Shown here piece by piece: positions 43,291 to 54,123 of a stretch of 64,000 bases of DNA (position 1 is its first letter; each line of letters opens with the position of its first letter). A program made the translations under genes and the position numbers. A model generated the notes under the pieces. The model was not told the DNA's origin. It saw only the letters and a program-made list of their open reading frames with translations, and searched no databases. Source of the DNA: Thelonectria olida. Taxonomy: Eukaryota > Ascomycota > Sordariomycetes > Hypocreales > Nectriaceae. Location of the stretch: NCBI GenBank assembly GCA_020736575.1, contig JAGPYM010000015.1:930001-994000 (forward strand), in the 5' to 3' direction.

Positions 43291-43300
43291 TATATAAAAT
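43291..43300 (+). promoter_or_regulatory. TATA box of the GMC oxidoreductase gene
   Basis: TATATAAAAT lies in the 114-bp gap between the Rieske and GMC genes, about 35-44 bp before ATG 43335. It suggests the second gene has its own promoter and is not read through. Confidence 0.5.
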
Positions 43301-43334
43301 ACAGATGACTCTCTCCTTGCCTTAGTTGCCCCAG

Positions 43335-45578
43335 ATGCCATCTTCACATGGACGGCAGGGCTCGAGATCCCATCCGGCCGGAACCGAGCTGACGGGGGCT
43401 GGCGTTAGCTCAGGTCCTCATGGATGCGGGGTTGGTTTCGGCACCGTCAAGGACAAGAACTCAAGAGACATCGCATTGAAGATGGACGGGGCCTCTGGAG
43501 ACTGGGACTTTATTGTATGCGGGTGAGTCCTAGTTTCTTTCGTTCCATATCCTTCTCAGCTACAGTGTGTATTCAGAGCTGATTGCTTTCCCAGCGGCGG
43601 CACGTCAGGATGCGTCGTCGCCGGTCGACTGGCCGAGGACCCCAACACCAGCATCCTCGTCATTGAAGCTGGTCCGCCGAGCGAAAACATGGAAACAGTG
43701 TCTATGGTAGGAGGGTCGGTAGCAATCATCACCAAATCGAGCACTTCGCCAGCGAAAACGTATCTCACATTCATAGGTTGTCTCAAAACTTGGACACACA
43801 CACAGACTGGAACATCGTTGCTGAGCCTGGTGCTGGCATCAACAACCGTCAAGTCAAACTGAGCCGGGGCAAGTTCCTCGGTGGTTGTTCAGGCTGCAAT
43901 GCAACGCTTTGCATCCGAGGATCACGGCAAGATTACGACGACTGGGGCATGCCTGGCTGGACGGGCGAAGAGTTCTTCGCGTACATGAGCAAGGTGATCT
44001 CTACAACCAATCGTAATTCATTTGATATCCGTGAGACGCCGCTGACAGATACAGGCCGAAGCTTTCAAGGGCAAGCCTTGGTTCCAAGCATCGAAAGAGT
44101 CCCATGGATGCAATGGCCATCTGGGCACCGAGCCTCATGACCTTGCACCAATCTCCCATCTCATCCTCAAGTCTATGCAGTCCAAGGGCCTTTCACTTGA
44201 CCACGACATGTTTTCACATGGAAGAAATCCTCACGGATGTGGCCATGTTCCAAGGACTGTGTCAAATGGAATTCGGACCACAGCTGCTGACTTCATCTCA
44301 AAGGGAAACAAAAGGGATAATGTGGCTATCCTGACGGATGCTCATGTGGATAAAGTTGTCATCGAAAAAGATTTCAACGGAGATCTCAAAGCTGTAGGCG
44401 TAAGGGCCATTCTAGCGGATGGTTCAACGTTTGAAGTAAAAGCAAACAAAGAAGTCATCATCAGCAGTGGTGCATACTGTAGCCCAACGCTGCTGAATCG
44501 CTCGGGCATTGGAGCAAAGGCAGAACTTGAGCAGCACGGCATCAACTGCCTCGTGGATCTTGGCGGTGTTGGAAAGAACCTGATCGATCACCTAGTATAT
44601 CTACACTCACTCGGAGGACAAGACGTGCCACTAAAGTCATACTAACATGCTTGTAGGTTGTCTTCATCTTCTATGAGACAGAAAAGCCTGGACTCACAAA
44701 CGACCACCTTGTTTACCACGGCGACGCGTTTCGCAAAAGCCATCGGCAGTGGAAAGACACCAAGACGGGATTTCTTTCAACATCCCCCTTCGGTGCCTTT
44801 GCCTTTGCCCGTCTCGACTCCCGCCTCGCAGACTCACCGCTGTGGAACTCGGCCGCACGTCGCCACGGGCGAGATCCGATGGGCCTCACGCCTTCACAGC
44901 CCAACGTCGAGCTCTTTGCTACCGAGTGCTACGGAGGTCCGAAACACTATAAGAAGTTCCCCAGAGACGGCAAACACGCGTTTGCTATCGTTGCGGAGCT
45001 ATTTGCACCTCGTTCACGCGGCATGGTTGCACTGAGGAGTACGGACGCGAAGGCAACTCCCGTGGTTGATTGTGGTTATTTGACTGATCCGCTTGATGTC
45101 GAGGTTCTAGCGGAAGCGTGTCGCTTTGCTAATGAAATCGTCATGGGCGGTGATGGAACCAAGGACATTGTTAAGGGGTCGTGGCCGCCGGAAGCTTCGC
45201 ATCACCAGTTAGCAACGAGGGAGGACTGGATCCCTTTTGTCAAGGAGCATGCTACTACCTGTAAGTCCTCAGCCTGAATGAGTGTGTGCGCTTGCTAAGT
45301 TCGATCGACTCATAGGTTATCACGCGGCTGGTACTTGCAGGATGGGCAAAGCGTCGGACGCGAGGGCTGTTGTTGACGAGAAGTTGTGCGTTAGAGGCGT
45401 CGGGAACCTTCGAGTCGTCGACTGCAGCATCATGCCCACTCTTCATGGAGGTCATACCCAGATGCCGGCATATGGAATCGCTGAAAAGGCTGCTGATATG
45501 ATCAAGGAGAAATGGGGGATGTGTGAACGGGAGATGGGCAGAGGAGTGAAACAAGGCTATGTACCAGCAAAACTGTAG
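43335..45578 (+). CDS. GMC family FAD oxidoreductase
   Basis: Six exons (43335-43522, 43595-43714, 43777-43993, 44055-44594, 44657-45260, 45316-45578) total 1932 nt, giving 643 aa. The FAD-binding motif [17 protein letters not shown] is created by the first splice. [20 protein letters not shown] and [14 protein letters not shown] are the GMC signature, and [20 protein letters not shown] is the second. C-terminal [11 protein letters not shown] and [20 protein letters not shown] hold the catalytic residues and the FAD contact. Exon 2 must end at 43714 (donor GTCGGT) to keep frame. The first 45 residues are low complexity with no signal peptide, so it is probably intracellular. Substrate (alcohol, aryl alcohol or sugar) cannot be told. 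The mature GMC core may begin at [10 protein letters not shown] (43482). Confidence 0.9.
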
Positions 45579-46113
45579 CAATCACCCAGTATCTTCGACC
45601 CAATACAAGAGGGTATTGAATAGAAGTGAAGTCCTCATTCATGAGACGAGACTTGATCCGTGGTTATTTTTTGGCGGCTTGTTCGCCCGGCCATCAACGT
45701 GGACGGCAATTACAAAAATAATGACAAATTTAGCGGGCAGTTGGCATTGTGTCACGCTGTAGTAGGGGAAGTCAGGAAACATTTGAATTTGAGGCATTCG
45801 GGAGTGATGTAAGGGGGGCTGAGAATGAAAATACCTGGGTTAGTGCTCACTTGATAAATTGCATTTCATCCCTTGCGTCGAGGTCGTTCAATCACGTCCG
45901 CTCGGAGGTTGAGAACCAGTCCCAATGCGTGCGAAATGTCTTGGAATGAGAAGCAACTCAACTGAACAGGTTTTCGCTGTGGAATCAACGGCTAGAATGT
46001 TTGGGCATAAAGGTGAGTTCCCCGGCAACCTTCATTCCATTCCAAACTTGACCTCCTACATCACAATACAAAGTCATCTCACGCACATCTTTCATCCCCC
46101 AATCCAGTGCACT
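45579..46113. other. intergenic, no gene seen
   Basis: No coding signal occurs here. It presumably holds the promoter of the small secreted protein gene. Confidence 0.4.
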
Positions 46114-46374
46114 ATGAGATCTTTACTCTATGTCCTCTTCTTTGTCGGTCTCTCGATCAATGCGCTTGCGGCACCGATTTTGCAGGGCGGCTCTCGGGCA
46201 ACAGGACCAACGAATAATGTCCGGAACATCGCCACAGAGAAAGGCCAAAACAAGCCGCGCACTACCATCAACAATGAAAGCAACAAAGGCGGCGTATTGG
46301 AATTCGACATTGGCGACGTGCCTCTGCGACTGCCCGGAGGAGAGCCCGACAAAATTGCGCATGTTCCGAAATAG
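46114..46374 (+). CDS. small secreted protein
   Basis: Single exon, 86 aa. A clear signal peptide (MRSLLYVLFFVGLSINALAA) has a likely cleavage after ALA or LAA. The mature part is about 66 residues, hydrophilic and Asn-rich, without cysteines, and ends EFDIGDVPLRLPGGEPDK... I recognise no family. It is too short for family assignment, but the signal peptide is strong and argues for a real gene. A secreted effector or hormone-like role would be speculation. Confidence 0.55.
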   Translation: MRSLLYVLFFVGLSINALAAPILQGGSRATGPTNNVRNIATEKGQNKPRTTINNESNKGGVLEFDIGDVPLRLPGGEPDKIAHVPK

Positions 46375-46682
46375 ACTCGACCACGATCACTAGAGCCCGT
46401 GGGCTTCGCGGAATGCGATAGACAGGGCTACAAGAAGAAATGTATCGCGTCGATTCCAATAATCAAAGGGTCGAAATCAAGGAACAAGAGAATTTGTCTG
46501 TATTTACATCGAGGTGAGAGCCTCCAGCTGTATCAAGAATGGTAGCCTCTCAGCCCCCGTGCTAGATGGGCCAGGAAATTGGGCTGCTATGTACTTGCAC
46601 TATTGTATCTAAGATTCTAATATATCGACCGAGACTTGAATCGTGACCCAGCTCGACCGAGGATAGCCTAGCATAAATATTT
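46375..46682. other. convergent intergenic gap
   Basis: A 308-bp gap lies between the small secreted gene and the RNase stop. No feature is seen. Confidence 0.35.
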
Positions 46683-47502
46683 CTAGCTCTTGGGCACGTA
46701 CTTGATGCCAGTGCTAGGACAGCTGCTCTTGCTTCCATCAGGATCCGACGCAACGAACGAGCCCTGTTGAAGAGAGCCCTGAACATTAAAGTGATACCAC
46801 ACCTCGCTGAGGTATTTCCCACTGCAGCCGAGCGTGACTTCGGCACCGTGATGTGCCTCAAGAGCGTCCTGGATTTCGCTGGAGGTGTACGTCTTGTTCA
46901 AGGAGGGCGTGATACCAGCCTTGGCGAGCCACTCGTACGTCGGAAGGGTCTTGAATAGCGAGACGAGGGTGTTCACATAGTCTGCTGCCTCGGCGCCCGT
47001 CTCGTAATTGGTGTAACAGTCGGGATCCAGGGTGCTGATGCAAGTGCCGTGCTTCCCCCACTCGTGCTCCCAGAGCGATTCGTCATTGCCGTCGTCACTG
47101 ACCCAATACTTGTTGATGTAGGTGAGTACAGAGTCGTCAAGAAACTCTGTCACAATCTCCTTGATGTTGGTGTATTCACGGCTGGAGTCACAGAACTGCG
47201 GATACGTGCCGTCGCAATTATCAGGCCACAGACCGTGAATGGTCCAGGAGTCTGAGAGAATGGTTAGAAAGCGGACGATGGAACTGTGATTATGAAGTCT
47301 CACCGGTAGGTCCGGCGACGGGATCCGTGTCCCAGAACTGGGTTTGGAGAATCTGGCCAGCTGGGATGAAGCAGCATGTATCAGAGACGCTGGTAGTGTT
47401 GTGGCAAGAGAGAGGAAGATCGCTGGAGCATGATGCGCTTGAAGCAGCCAGGACATCCGACGAGAGGAGTGCAAGGGGAACGAGTAGTCGAGCGCCAGCC
47501 AT
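46683..47502 (-). CDS. secreted ribonuclease T2
   Basis: Two exons (47502-47304, 47251-46683, intron 52 bp) encode 255 aa. An N-terminal signal peptide is visible (ARLLVPLALLSSDVLAAS). Both T2 active-site motifs are intact: CAS1 SWTIHGLWPDNCDG and CAS2 LWEHEWGKHGTC, each with the catalytic His. Numerous cysteines (CSSDLPLSC, CCFIPAG, DPDCYTNY, the SSCPS tail) would form the usual disulfides. It cleaves single-stranded RNA through a 2',3'-cyclic phosphate, outside the cell or in the vacuole. Length is normal for a fungal T2 RNase without an extra domain. Confidence 0.94.
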
Positions 47503-48622
47503 TGTGCAGGATTTGATTTCAGAAAGGATTATGAACCTATATCCCTCGGAAGCCCAGAGTGGTGAATGGCAGAAAATCTGGCTGAAGGCAATGAATAAAT
47601 ACTCAACATCTTATCCCTCGGTTGTTGTAACAGGAGACAAGGCCGAAACTTTCTATGCAGGATTCGGCGGAGTAGATTGACCAAACAAGCAGGTGTTTCA
47701 AAGACATCGAAACTAATCCTATGCGATAACAACCCTCACTATCTATCTTCCCTCCACGCGCGACCCGATCACGATATTAGCAGGACTTTTGTCCAAGGAC
47801 CCGCAGCCAATCGGTGGACGGAATAGACCAAAGACGGGATGCGATCGACACGGCCGCCGGAACTTTTGAATCGCGGACACGGCTTCAACTGCTGATCGCG
47901 CACCTTGAGAGCTTATATCGAGGAAACAAACTGCGTGATGGAAAGGATTCCTTCGAGAAAGAGGCCCAATCCGATTCCAGAAGGACGCCAACGGACCTCG
48001 AGACATGTTTGGTGATTGGCACGGAACAAGGTCCACCCAGAGACTTGATCCCTGCAAGCGATGTGCCGACATTTCCGTCCGCTAAGCGCTGTTTCAGCAG
48101 GCGTTTTGTGCGAATGGTTTTGTTCATGCGATTGAAACGGATTACTATTGGGTGGCCTGGTAGATCAAGGGGCCGATGCGTTCACCGAATGTTCATCTTG
48201 GTCAAGCTTACACACAAGGGCCGGATGAAGCATGCAGCGTTTTGCCGTCTAGGTCTATCATTGATCGGATGAGTCTGGGTCTCAAGGATGTGGGCTGGAT
48301 CTTATCCGTCCTTCATTCAAAGAATCCACCACTAGGAGCAGAGAACGTTCATTGATGGTCGTTGTGGTATAATGATCCTTTGGAGCGGTGGTTCCACCAT
48401 TAACGTCATCCAAAGGTGGGAGGGAGCATACCGACAACAGCTCGAATTGGTTCTGCGTTCCATAGTGGTACCAATATGTGACATAGACTACTTCATCACA
48501 TCTTAGATGAAAACATATCCACCCCATGTTAGTGAACACAGCACAAATACACCACATACAAGTGAGTCCCAAGCCTGGAGCAATGTATTTCTCAATCACT
48601 ATCGTGCCGAGTATCCTCCCCT
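47503..48622. other. intergenic, no gene supported
   Basis: Frames of about 110-150 codons exist on both strands but carry no recognisable motif. No repeat is seen. Confidence 0.4.
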
Positions 48623-49438
48623 CTATGCGAGGAGCATAGACACAGCGCCAGCAACAGCAACCCCGAAAAGACCAGTCACGGCAATTGCAGAGCCAGCGTT
48701 ATCCTTGTCAGAAGAGCCGGTGGAAGAAGCACTCGAGGATGAGCCAGTGCTCGTGCTCGTGCTTGTGCTCTCGGCACCCGTCTTCGTCGCATTGAAACAA
48801 GGCACTTCAGCATCAAAATCGGAGAGGGCGACGTATTGAATGTCGGCACATGCATAGTAGGTTTCGTTCTTGCTGTCCTCCCAATCCGACGTGTACTTGA
48901 TTTGCAGCGTTGCCTTTTGGCCCGATTTGACCGACGAGGAAGCATCGGGGACGGAAATACACGTGTGACCGCGGTCCATTTCTGCGAGCTCGGAGGAGCT
49001 GATGAGGACCGAAAAATCGCTGTCCTTGCTGGGATCTGTTGTTCAATCGATTAGTGTATACTCATACAGCATCCATGTCTCGGGGATGCAGGCGCGTACT
49101 CGATAGGTAGGAGATGCTCAGTTGGACGTTGTAGCTTTCATACTGATCAACCAGTGCAACCTTTGCGTTGGCTATAGTCTCGTTAGTCGTCGTCCTTGTC
49201 GGCAGGATGGGGATGGGGATAGCATACAGAGTGGAAAATCACTACGGTTTCCTACGCTGGCAACTGAGCCACAGGGAGCCGTGTTGTCCATGGACGCTGA
49301 CCAGACACGATCCTTGGGCCACATGAAAGCCGCAGGGCCCATCTGGTCTGCGGTGTCCGTGGAATAGCTGTCGTCGGTGGCAGCGGTGACCATTGTGGTC
49401 AAGGCCAAACCCACGACAACCTTCTTGAGGATCGACAT
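48623..49438 (-). CDS. BIM1-like (X325) GPI-anchored surface protein
   Basis: Three exons (49438-49228, 49171-49100, 49035-48623) total 696 nt, giving 231 aa. A signal peptide (ILKKVVVGLALTTMVTA) is followed by MGPAAFMWPKDRVW and NTAPCGSVASVGNRSDFPL, then DRGHTCISVPDASSSVKSG and NETYYACADIQYV. These are the blocks of the fungal BIM1-like/X325 copper-binding, LPMO-related fold. The tail is Ser/Thr-rich and ends in a hydrophobic stretch (AIAVTGLFGVAVAGAVSMLL), a GPI-attachment signal. Family members with a histidine brace need an N-terminal His after signal cleavage. None is visible near the expected mature start here, so copper binding may differ. It is probably attached to the cell wall or plasma membrane. 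Confidence 0.78.
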
Positions 49439-50392
49439 GTATGGGGTTGCTTGTTGGGGAACGACGGAGCTGCCACGGCTGGTTGCAAATAATGCAGTAA
49501 AGGAGCTTGCCACAGTGTTATCGAGGGCGGAGGAGTTCATGTGAGGCACGAGGCCTTTAAATACATCGGTATACGCCTTTAAGCACTGCAAGGGTGTTTA
49601 ACCATTTATTCTCCCCTCCCCCCACCTATCAGCCAGACCTCCATGTTTCTTTGACAGGTTCCGAACCATGTCGATGCTTCTCTCGGCGTTATCAATCAGG
49701 AACCTTTGCTTGCCAAGCCGGCCCAAGCCTTTCCAATTGGTGCAAATCCGGGATGCAGTAATGAGAATTGTAGCCGGAGACCCGACAAAGTGGGAACGCC
49801 AACTGATTCCCACGTTATGATTGTGAGCATGGGGCTTAGTTCACCGTTTGTTGATCCTGGTCTTCGCCGTCAGGTGGCGACAGACTCCGATTATCAGATG
49901 ATCAGATAAGATCTGTTGTATCGTGATGTTTCGGAGCGTCGGGGCCTTGCTCTTTGGGGTGAATCCACATGGCGCCAGCCTCCCCTGAGTGGCCGATGCC
50001 GGTGGCATGGGTCCAATGCTGAGCCAACATATACGAGAAGTTCCTCCGAAGAGTCAGGGGTCGCAACTTGGCCAAGAACCTGAGCAAGTTTAAGTCTTAA
50101 TGGAGTGGTGAAGGGGTGTCTTTCTTCCTCCTTAGACTAAAACGGCATCTGTTCAAGTCTGGTTCCGTTTGTTTGGTCCTTCAACCCCCGACTCACACCG
50201 GAAGCACCCGATATGTTTCTTCAGTTTTTCGTTGATTTCTTCATCTTGTCTCGTTATTTGGTTTATTCTATGAGTTGAACCCTTATAGAGGTATGTTCAA
50301 AAGGGCTCGAGCAATGGCCACCACGCTTGCTGGCCTCTACATAGATTATTGAACTGAACTATTTCCTCTCGTCTCAGGCTGACCCTTCGTAT
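49439..50392. other. intergenic, no gene seen
   Basis: The interval contains a TATA-like TATTTAAAGG (minus strand, 49555-49564) about 120 bp before the BIM1-like ATG. Nothing else is supported. Confidence 0.45.
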
Positions 50393-51150
50393 TTACGAGC
50401 CATAGTACTCGTCCACCAGCTTCTTTGTCGTTTCATCCTCTTCTACCTTAGCTGCAAGACTCTTTTCGGCCCAAAAGAGCGCTCGTTCTGTGAGAAGCTC
50501 ATCCACCCAAGTTTTAGTTTCTGGTTTCCTCAAAAAGTTGGCTGCGCGAGTAAACTCATGAAGGTTGACGCGGCCATCCTCCCGTTTCTCGTACTCGAAC
50601 ATTTGGGTAATCATGTCGACCTTGTCCAGGTCATTTGCGTACTTGCTCTCCTCCGTCTCGCCATTCTCAAACTCGAGCCAGCACGATAGAATATCGGAGC
50701 CGACTTGTGCGTCCTGGACCTGGGTCTGGGTGATGTAATCGATCGCTTCTTTTTCTCGCCGGTACTTTTCGTCCTTGGGGATACGATCCATCGGTGTGTA
50801 GTCGCCCACAATGGACTCTGCTAGATCGTGGTACATGCACATCTTCATACATCGGTATTTGTCGATAGTAGCCGGGAGTTGCTCGACCATGGCAATCATC
50901 CGGAATGAGTGCGCAGCGATTGTTTCGCAGCTTGGAAGAGTAGTCAGCATGTTTGGAATAATCTTCAGTGATATAGTTTTGATACTCACTCCTCGATTCC
51001 ATTTCTCACCCAGCCAGCGCGTTTTATGGACTTGAGTTCTCCGAGAAGATGGAAAAGCCCCAGGGACGATGGCTGGCGTTCCGATTGCAAAGGTAGACCC
51101 TTAGCAGCCAGCGCCTTCTCGAGCGTCCATTCTTTGGCCAGATTGGTCAT
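50393..51150 (-). CDS. HD-domain 5'-deoxynucleotidase-like protein (HDDC2/YfbR-like)
   Basis: Two exons (51150-50990, 50930-50393) encode 232 aa. After splicing, GWVRNGIEDCETIAAHSF gives the first metal His. MCMYHDLAESIVGDYTPMD carries the HD pair, and KYANDLDKVDMITQMFEYE the final Asp. This is the full pattern of the HDDC2/YGK1 group of metal-dependent HD phosphohydrolases that dephosphorylate deoxyribonucleoside 5'-monophosphates. The N-terminal LEKALAAKGLPLQ and LLGELKSIKRAGWV match the family. It is cytosolic and intact. Role in nucleotide pool control is from family knowledge. Confidence 0.92.
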
Positions 51151-52810
51151 GATGGTAGGCTGATGCAGATATGGCTTGTCAGTTCTATCTTCGAAACATC
51201 TTAAGACCCAAGTTCGACACGTACTGAAGAATCAAGATCCGGGCCAAACAACGAGTTGAATTTACTTATTCGGAGACACAACGTCTACGCCAAGAGCTCT
51301 CGAATCATACCGAATGAACCGAAAAAACACATTCGCGCCTATCAGACGATTCTACCCCTCTTCAACCCCGCCTTCGCAATAATTTTGACCCGGCACCCGT
51401 TCAATGATGATTTCTGGCGCTCAATGAGGTGAAAAGAGTGCATCCTCACCAAGGACAGGAGTCTAATCGGGTGCACCATTTCGCAAGCTGGGTACTTCAA
51501 AATTGCCAGGACAAGCAACTATCTACCCGACTATGGTATCTAGTCGGGCGGATCAGACTATCAAACGTCACATCTAAGTTGTCGGGCTGTGCCGTTCGCT
51601 CTCGGCCGCACTCCTAATCCCTCTCTTCCTCCATTAGACTCAATGCAGTAGGTCGTGATAGACGCAAATTTCGGCTGTTTAGAATTTGAGGCCATGTATT
51701 CAAAAGGAGGTCTATGCATTACAGATATCCCCGCTCAGTCAATCAACTGATGCCTAGATATAACTGGGATGTCAACTCCTCATCGCTATGAGCAAGCCAA
51801 TCCATCGCGTGAGAGGCATCGGCGTTGATCCACCTGAAAAGCTTATCACTATTAACACTTGACGTCGTTTGAGCCGGAGGATTCATCCCAAATGCGAGTG
51901 GAAGGATGTGCTTGGATCCTTTCTCCACGCGCACGGAATCCTTTGCGGACTCGGTTTGGGGCTGAGCAAGACAGGGACATGTGCCGAACGCTTTGCAGTA
52001 TGAAGCAGGGCGGGAGAGGTACCGCCACATGCCATGGAGTGTCGCGAGTCCAGCAGGGCCTAGTCGACGTTGTATTTCCCTATTCAATTCGGTGGTTCAG
52101 ACCGGACTCGGGTGAGATGTGAAGGTGTTTTAGAGCGCTGTGAGAAGAATTTAGATGGCAGTTCTCTCACAGCCAGCAGTCGAATTCCATGATGAGTAAA
52201 AAGAATTACTTCTATAAACGGACAGTCGTCTATCAGCTCACGCGAGACTCTCCGGACAATCCGTTCATGTTCTAATCCTCTGTTTCAGATCCTCTCAATT
52301 CCAACTTCATGTGCCGTCATCATCTCAAAGCCGGCCATTCTTAATACCCCAAGGATCAATTTCCGAATCCTTTTGGGCTCTATCATCCCATGCTTCTACA
52401 AAATTGGCAGCTCCTTTCCCCAACCCCTGTCATTTCCCCCGCCCAGACGCCCCAGCTGAGACCTATCCTTCTAGATCCTTACCATTTCCACCATGACAGG
52501 CGCTTAGGTAGTGTTGCGATGTGTAGGCCTGGAGTACTCACAATGTATATCTCGACATGCTGTCAATTGAAGAATAGAGTGTAATCGACATGTTGATACT
52601 CGAGATCGACCTGGTGCTATCATGTTTGCCAAATGACAATCAGGTTCTGTGAGGAACAACACAAGGGCCGCGTCAATACGAGTACTTAAACCAAGTCTGA
52701 TTCCGTTTGGCTTCTCAACAAAAAGCAGTCATCACTTCATCCATCAACACATTCTGCCCTTTTGATCCTCAATCGCTCACTCCACCAAACACCAGTTTGC
52801 CTCTTCAACG
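51151..52810. other. intergenic, no gene supported
   Basis: This is a 1.66-kb gap, the largest between intact genes apart from relic zones. A minus-strand frame (52087-51743, 114 codons) has no family features. A pair of CTACCCGACTA / TAGTCGGGCGG-like inverted segments lies near 51522-51557. Nothing else is visible. Confidence 0.4.
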
Positions 52811-53823
52811 ATGCATTCCAACTTGATCACGGCTCTTGCATTCACGTCCTTGGCGACAGCCATGCCTGCCAAGCGTGAGCCCATCAGCGAACGAGCTCTC
52901 AATGGAATCATCAGCGACCTTGAAGCCCGTGGCGAGACTCTGGATTCACTGATCAAGCGAATCGACCCCAAGATCTACAGAGATGAGATCCCCGACTGCT
53001 CTGTTGAAGATCCAAGCTTCATGATTCCTAAGCAAACCGGCTACTCGGTTGACCAAGGCGTCAAGCTGCCCAAGAACGGCAAAGACGACGCCTGTACCAC
53101 TGGCCACAACGATGATCACTGCTGGACTGAGTATTGGTTCGTCGAGTCTGCTGTGGAATACTCGAGCTGGCAGAACTCTGGCGCAGCTATTGATTGCGCG
53201 TCAACCTCGTCCTGCAACTCCAACATCGCCCAGCTCAAGCAGAGCTGCACCTCTTACACGCACTCGTCCAGCAATGGCGTCGACTACAAGATCTTGGATG
53301 CCTCTCTGGATTATGCTATCCCCAACACTGCTGCCAAGGTCACTTTTGGTAGCAGCATCAACTATCAACACACCGATTTGGACGGCAAGAGCACCATGAT
53401 TTGCACCACTGATTCTACCACCAAGTATGAGAAGCCTCGAACCTTGGGTTGATCCTGCTTGATGCTAACTATTCACTCTAGCACGTGCAACTGGGAAGAC
53501 CAAGGGTGCCATCAGGTGTGGTTTGCCGACCGAACCAAGCGTATCTGGGGTCACATGGACCGCGTTTGTGTTGGAACGACCAAAGTTGGTAAGTATATCC
53601 TTCCGTTCAAAGAGAATAGACTCTAACCTGATTCTTCACAGAGGTTCAGCAGCAAACGCTCAACGCCAACGGACGCTATGTGCGTGGCCAGGCCGAGTTT
53701 AGCATTGCCATTCCTATCAACCACATTGTCGGTTGCAATGCCGTTTGCTCTGATCTCACCTACGATGAGCCTATTCCCACCGACGGAACTGTCCGTGTTC
53801 CTTTCGACATCACTTTTGACTAG
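52811..53823 (+). CDS. conserved secreted protein with dibasic processing sites
   Basis: Three exons (52811-53424, 53482-53588, 53642-53823) encode 300 aa. A signal peptide (NLITALAFTSLATAMPA) is followed by Lys-Arg sites (PAKREP, LIKRID) that suggest Kex2 processing of a propeptide. The mature part is Cys-rich (DDACTTGHNDDHCWTEYW, DCASTSSC, NTCNWEDQGCHQVWF, VGCNAVCSD), consistent with several disulfides. CWTEYWFVESAVEYSSWQ and GRYVRGQAEFSIAIPINHIV recur, to my memory, in uncharacterised secreted proteins of many ascomycetes. I cannot give a function. No enzyme motif is visible. Confidence 0.72.
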
Positions 53824-54123
53824 GTCTACTGGACGGTTTGCCCTGCTAGGAAGATCCAAAGCAGCGCTGGCTGAGATACGCCAACGAGTGCTGGATTAGA
53901 GTCCTGCAATTCACAATGGGCATTTCTACTTTTCTTCTTCTTTCCCTTGCCTGTATAAGTATTTCGCATATAGATTTACTGAGCACTAAGTGACTTTTTA
54001 TCTTTGCTTTGAATGAACTTAACCAGTCGTCAAGAGAAAGTGATACCAACCAACTGCCAAGTCTCTCACTGTACGGTCCCAAGTCCAACCCTGACTGTTA
54101 CACCTTGATCTATCCCATTAACT
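53824..54123. other. convergent intergenic gap
   Basis: A 300-bp gap lies between two convergent stop codons, with no feature seen. Confidence 0.35.

Noticed and set aside
47814..48272. 152-codon plus-strand frame
   Set aside because: No recognisable family and a competing antisense frame; likely chance.
51743..52087. 114-codon minus-strand frame in the large intergenic gap
   Set aside because: No signal peptide, domain or splice evidence; kept only as a mention.
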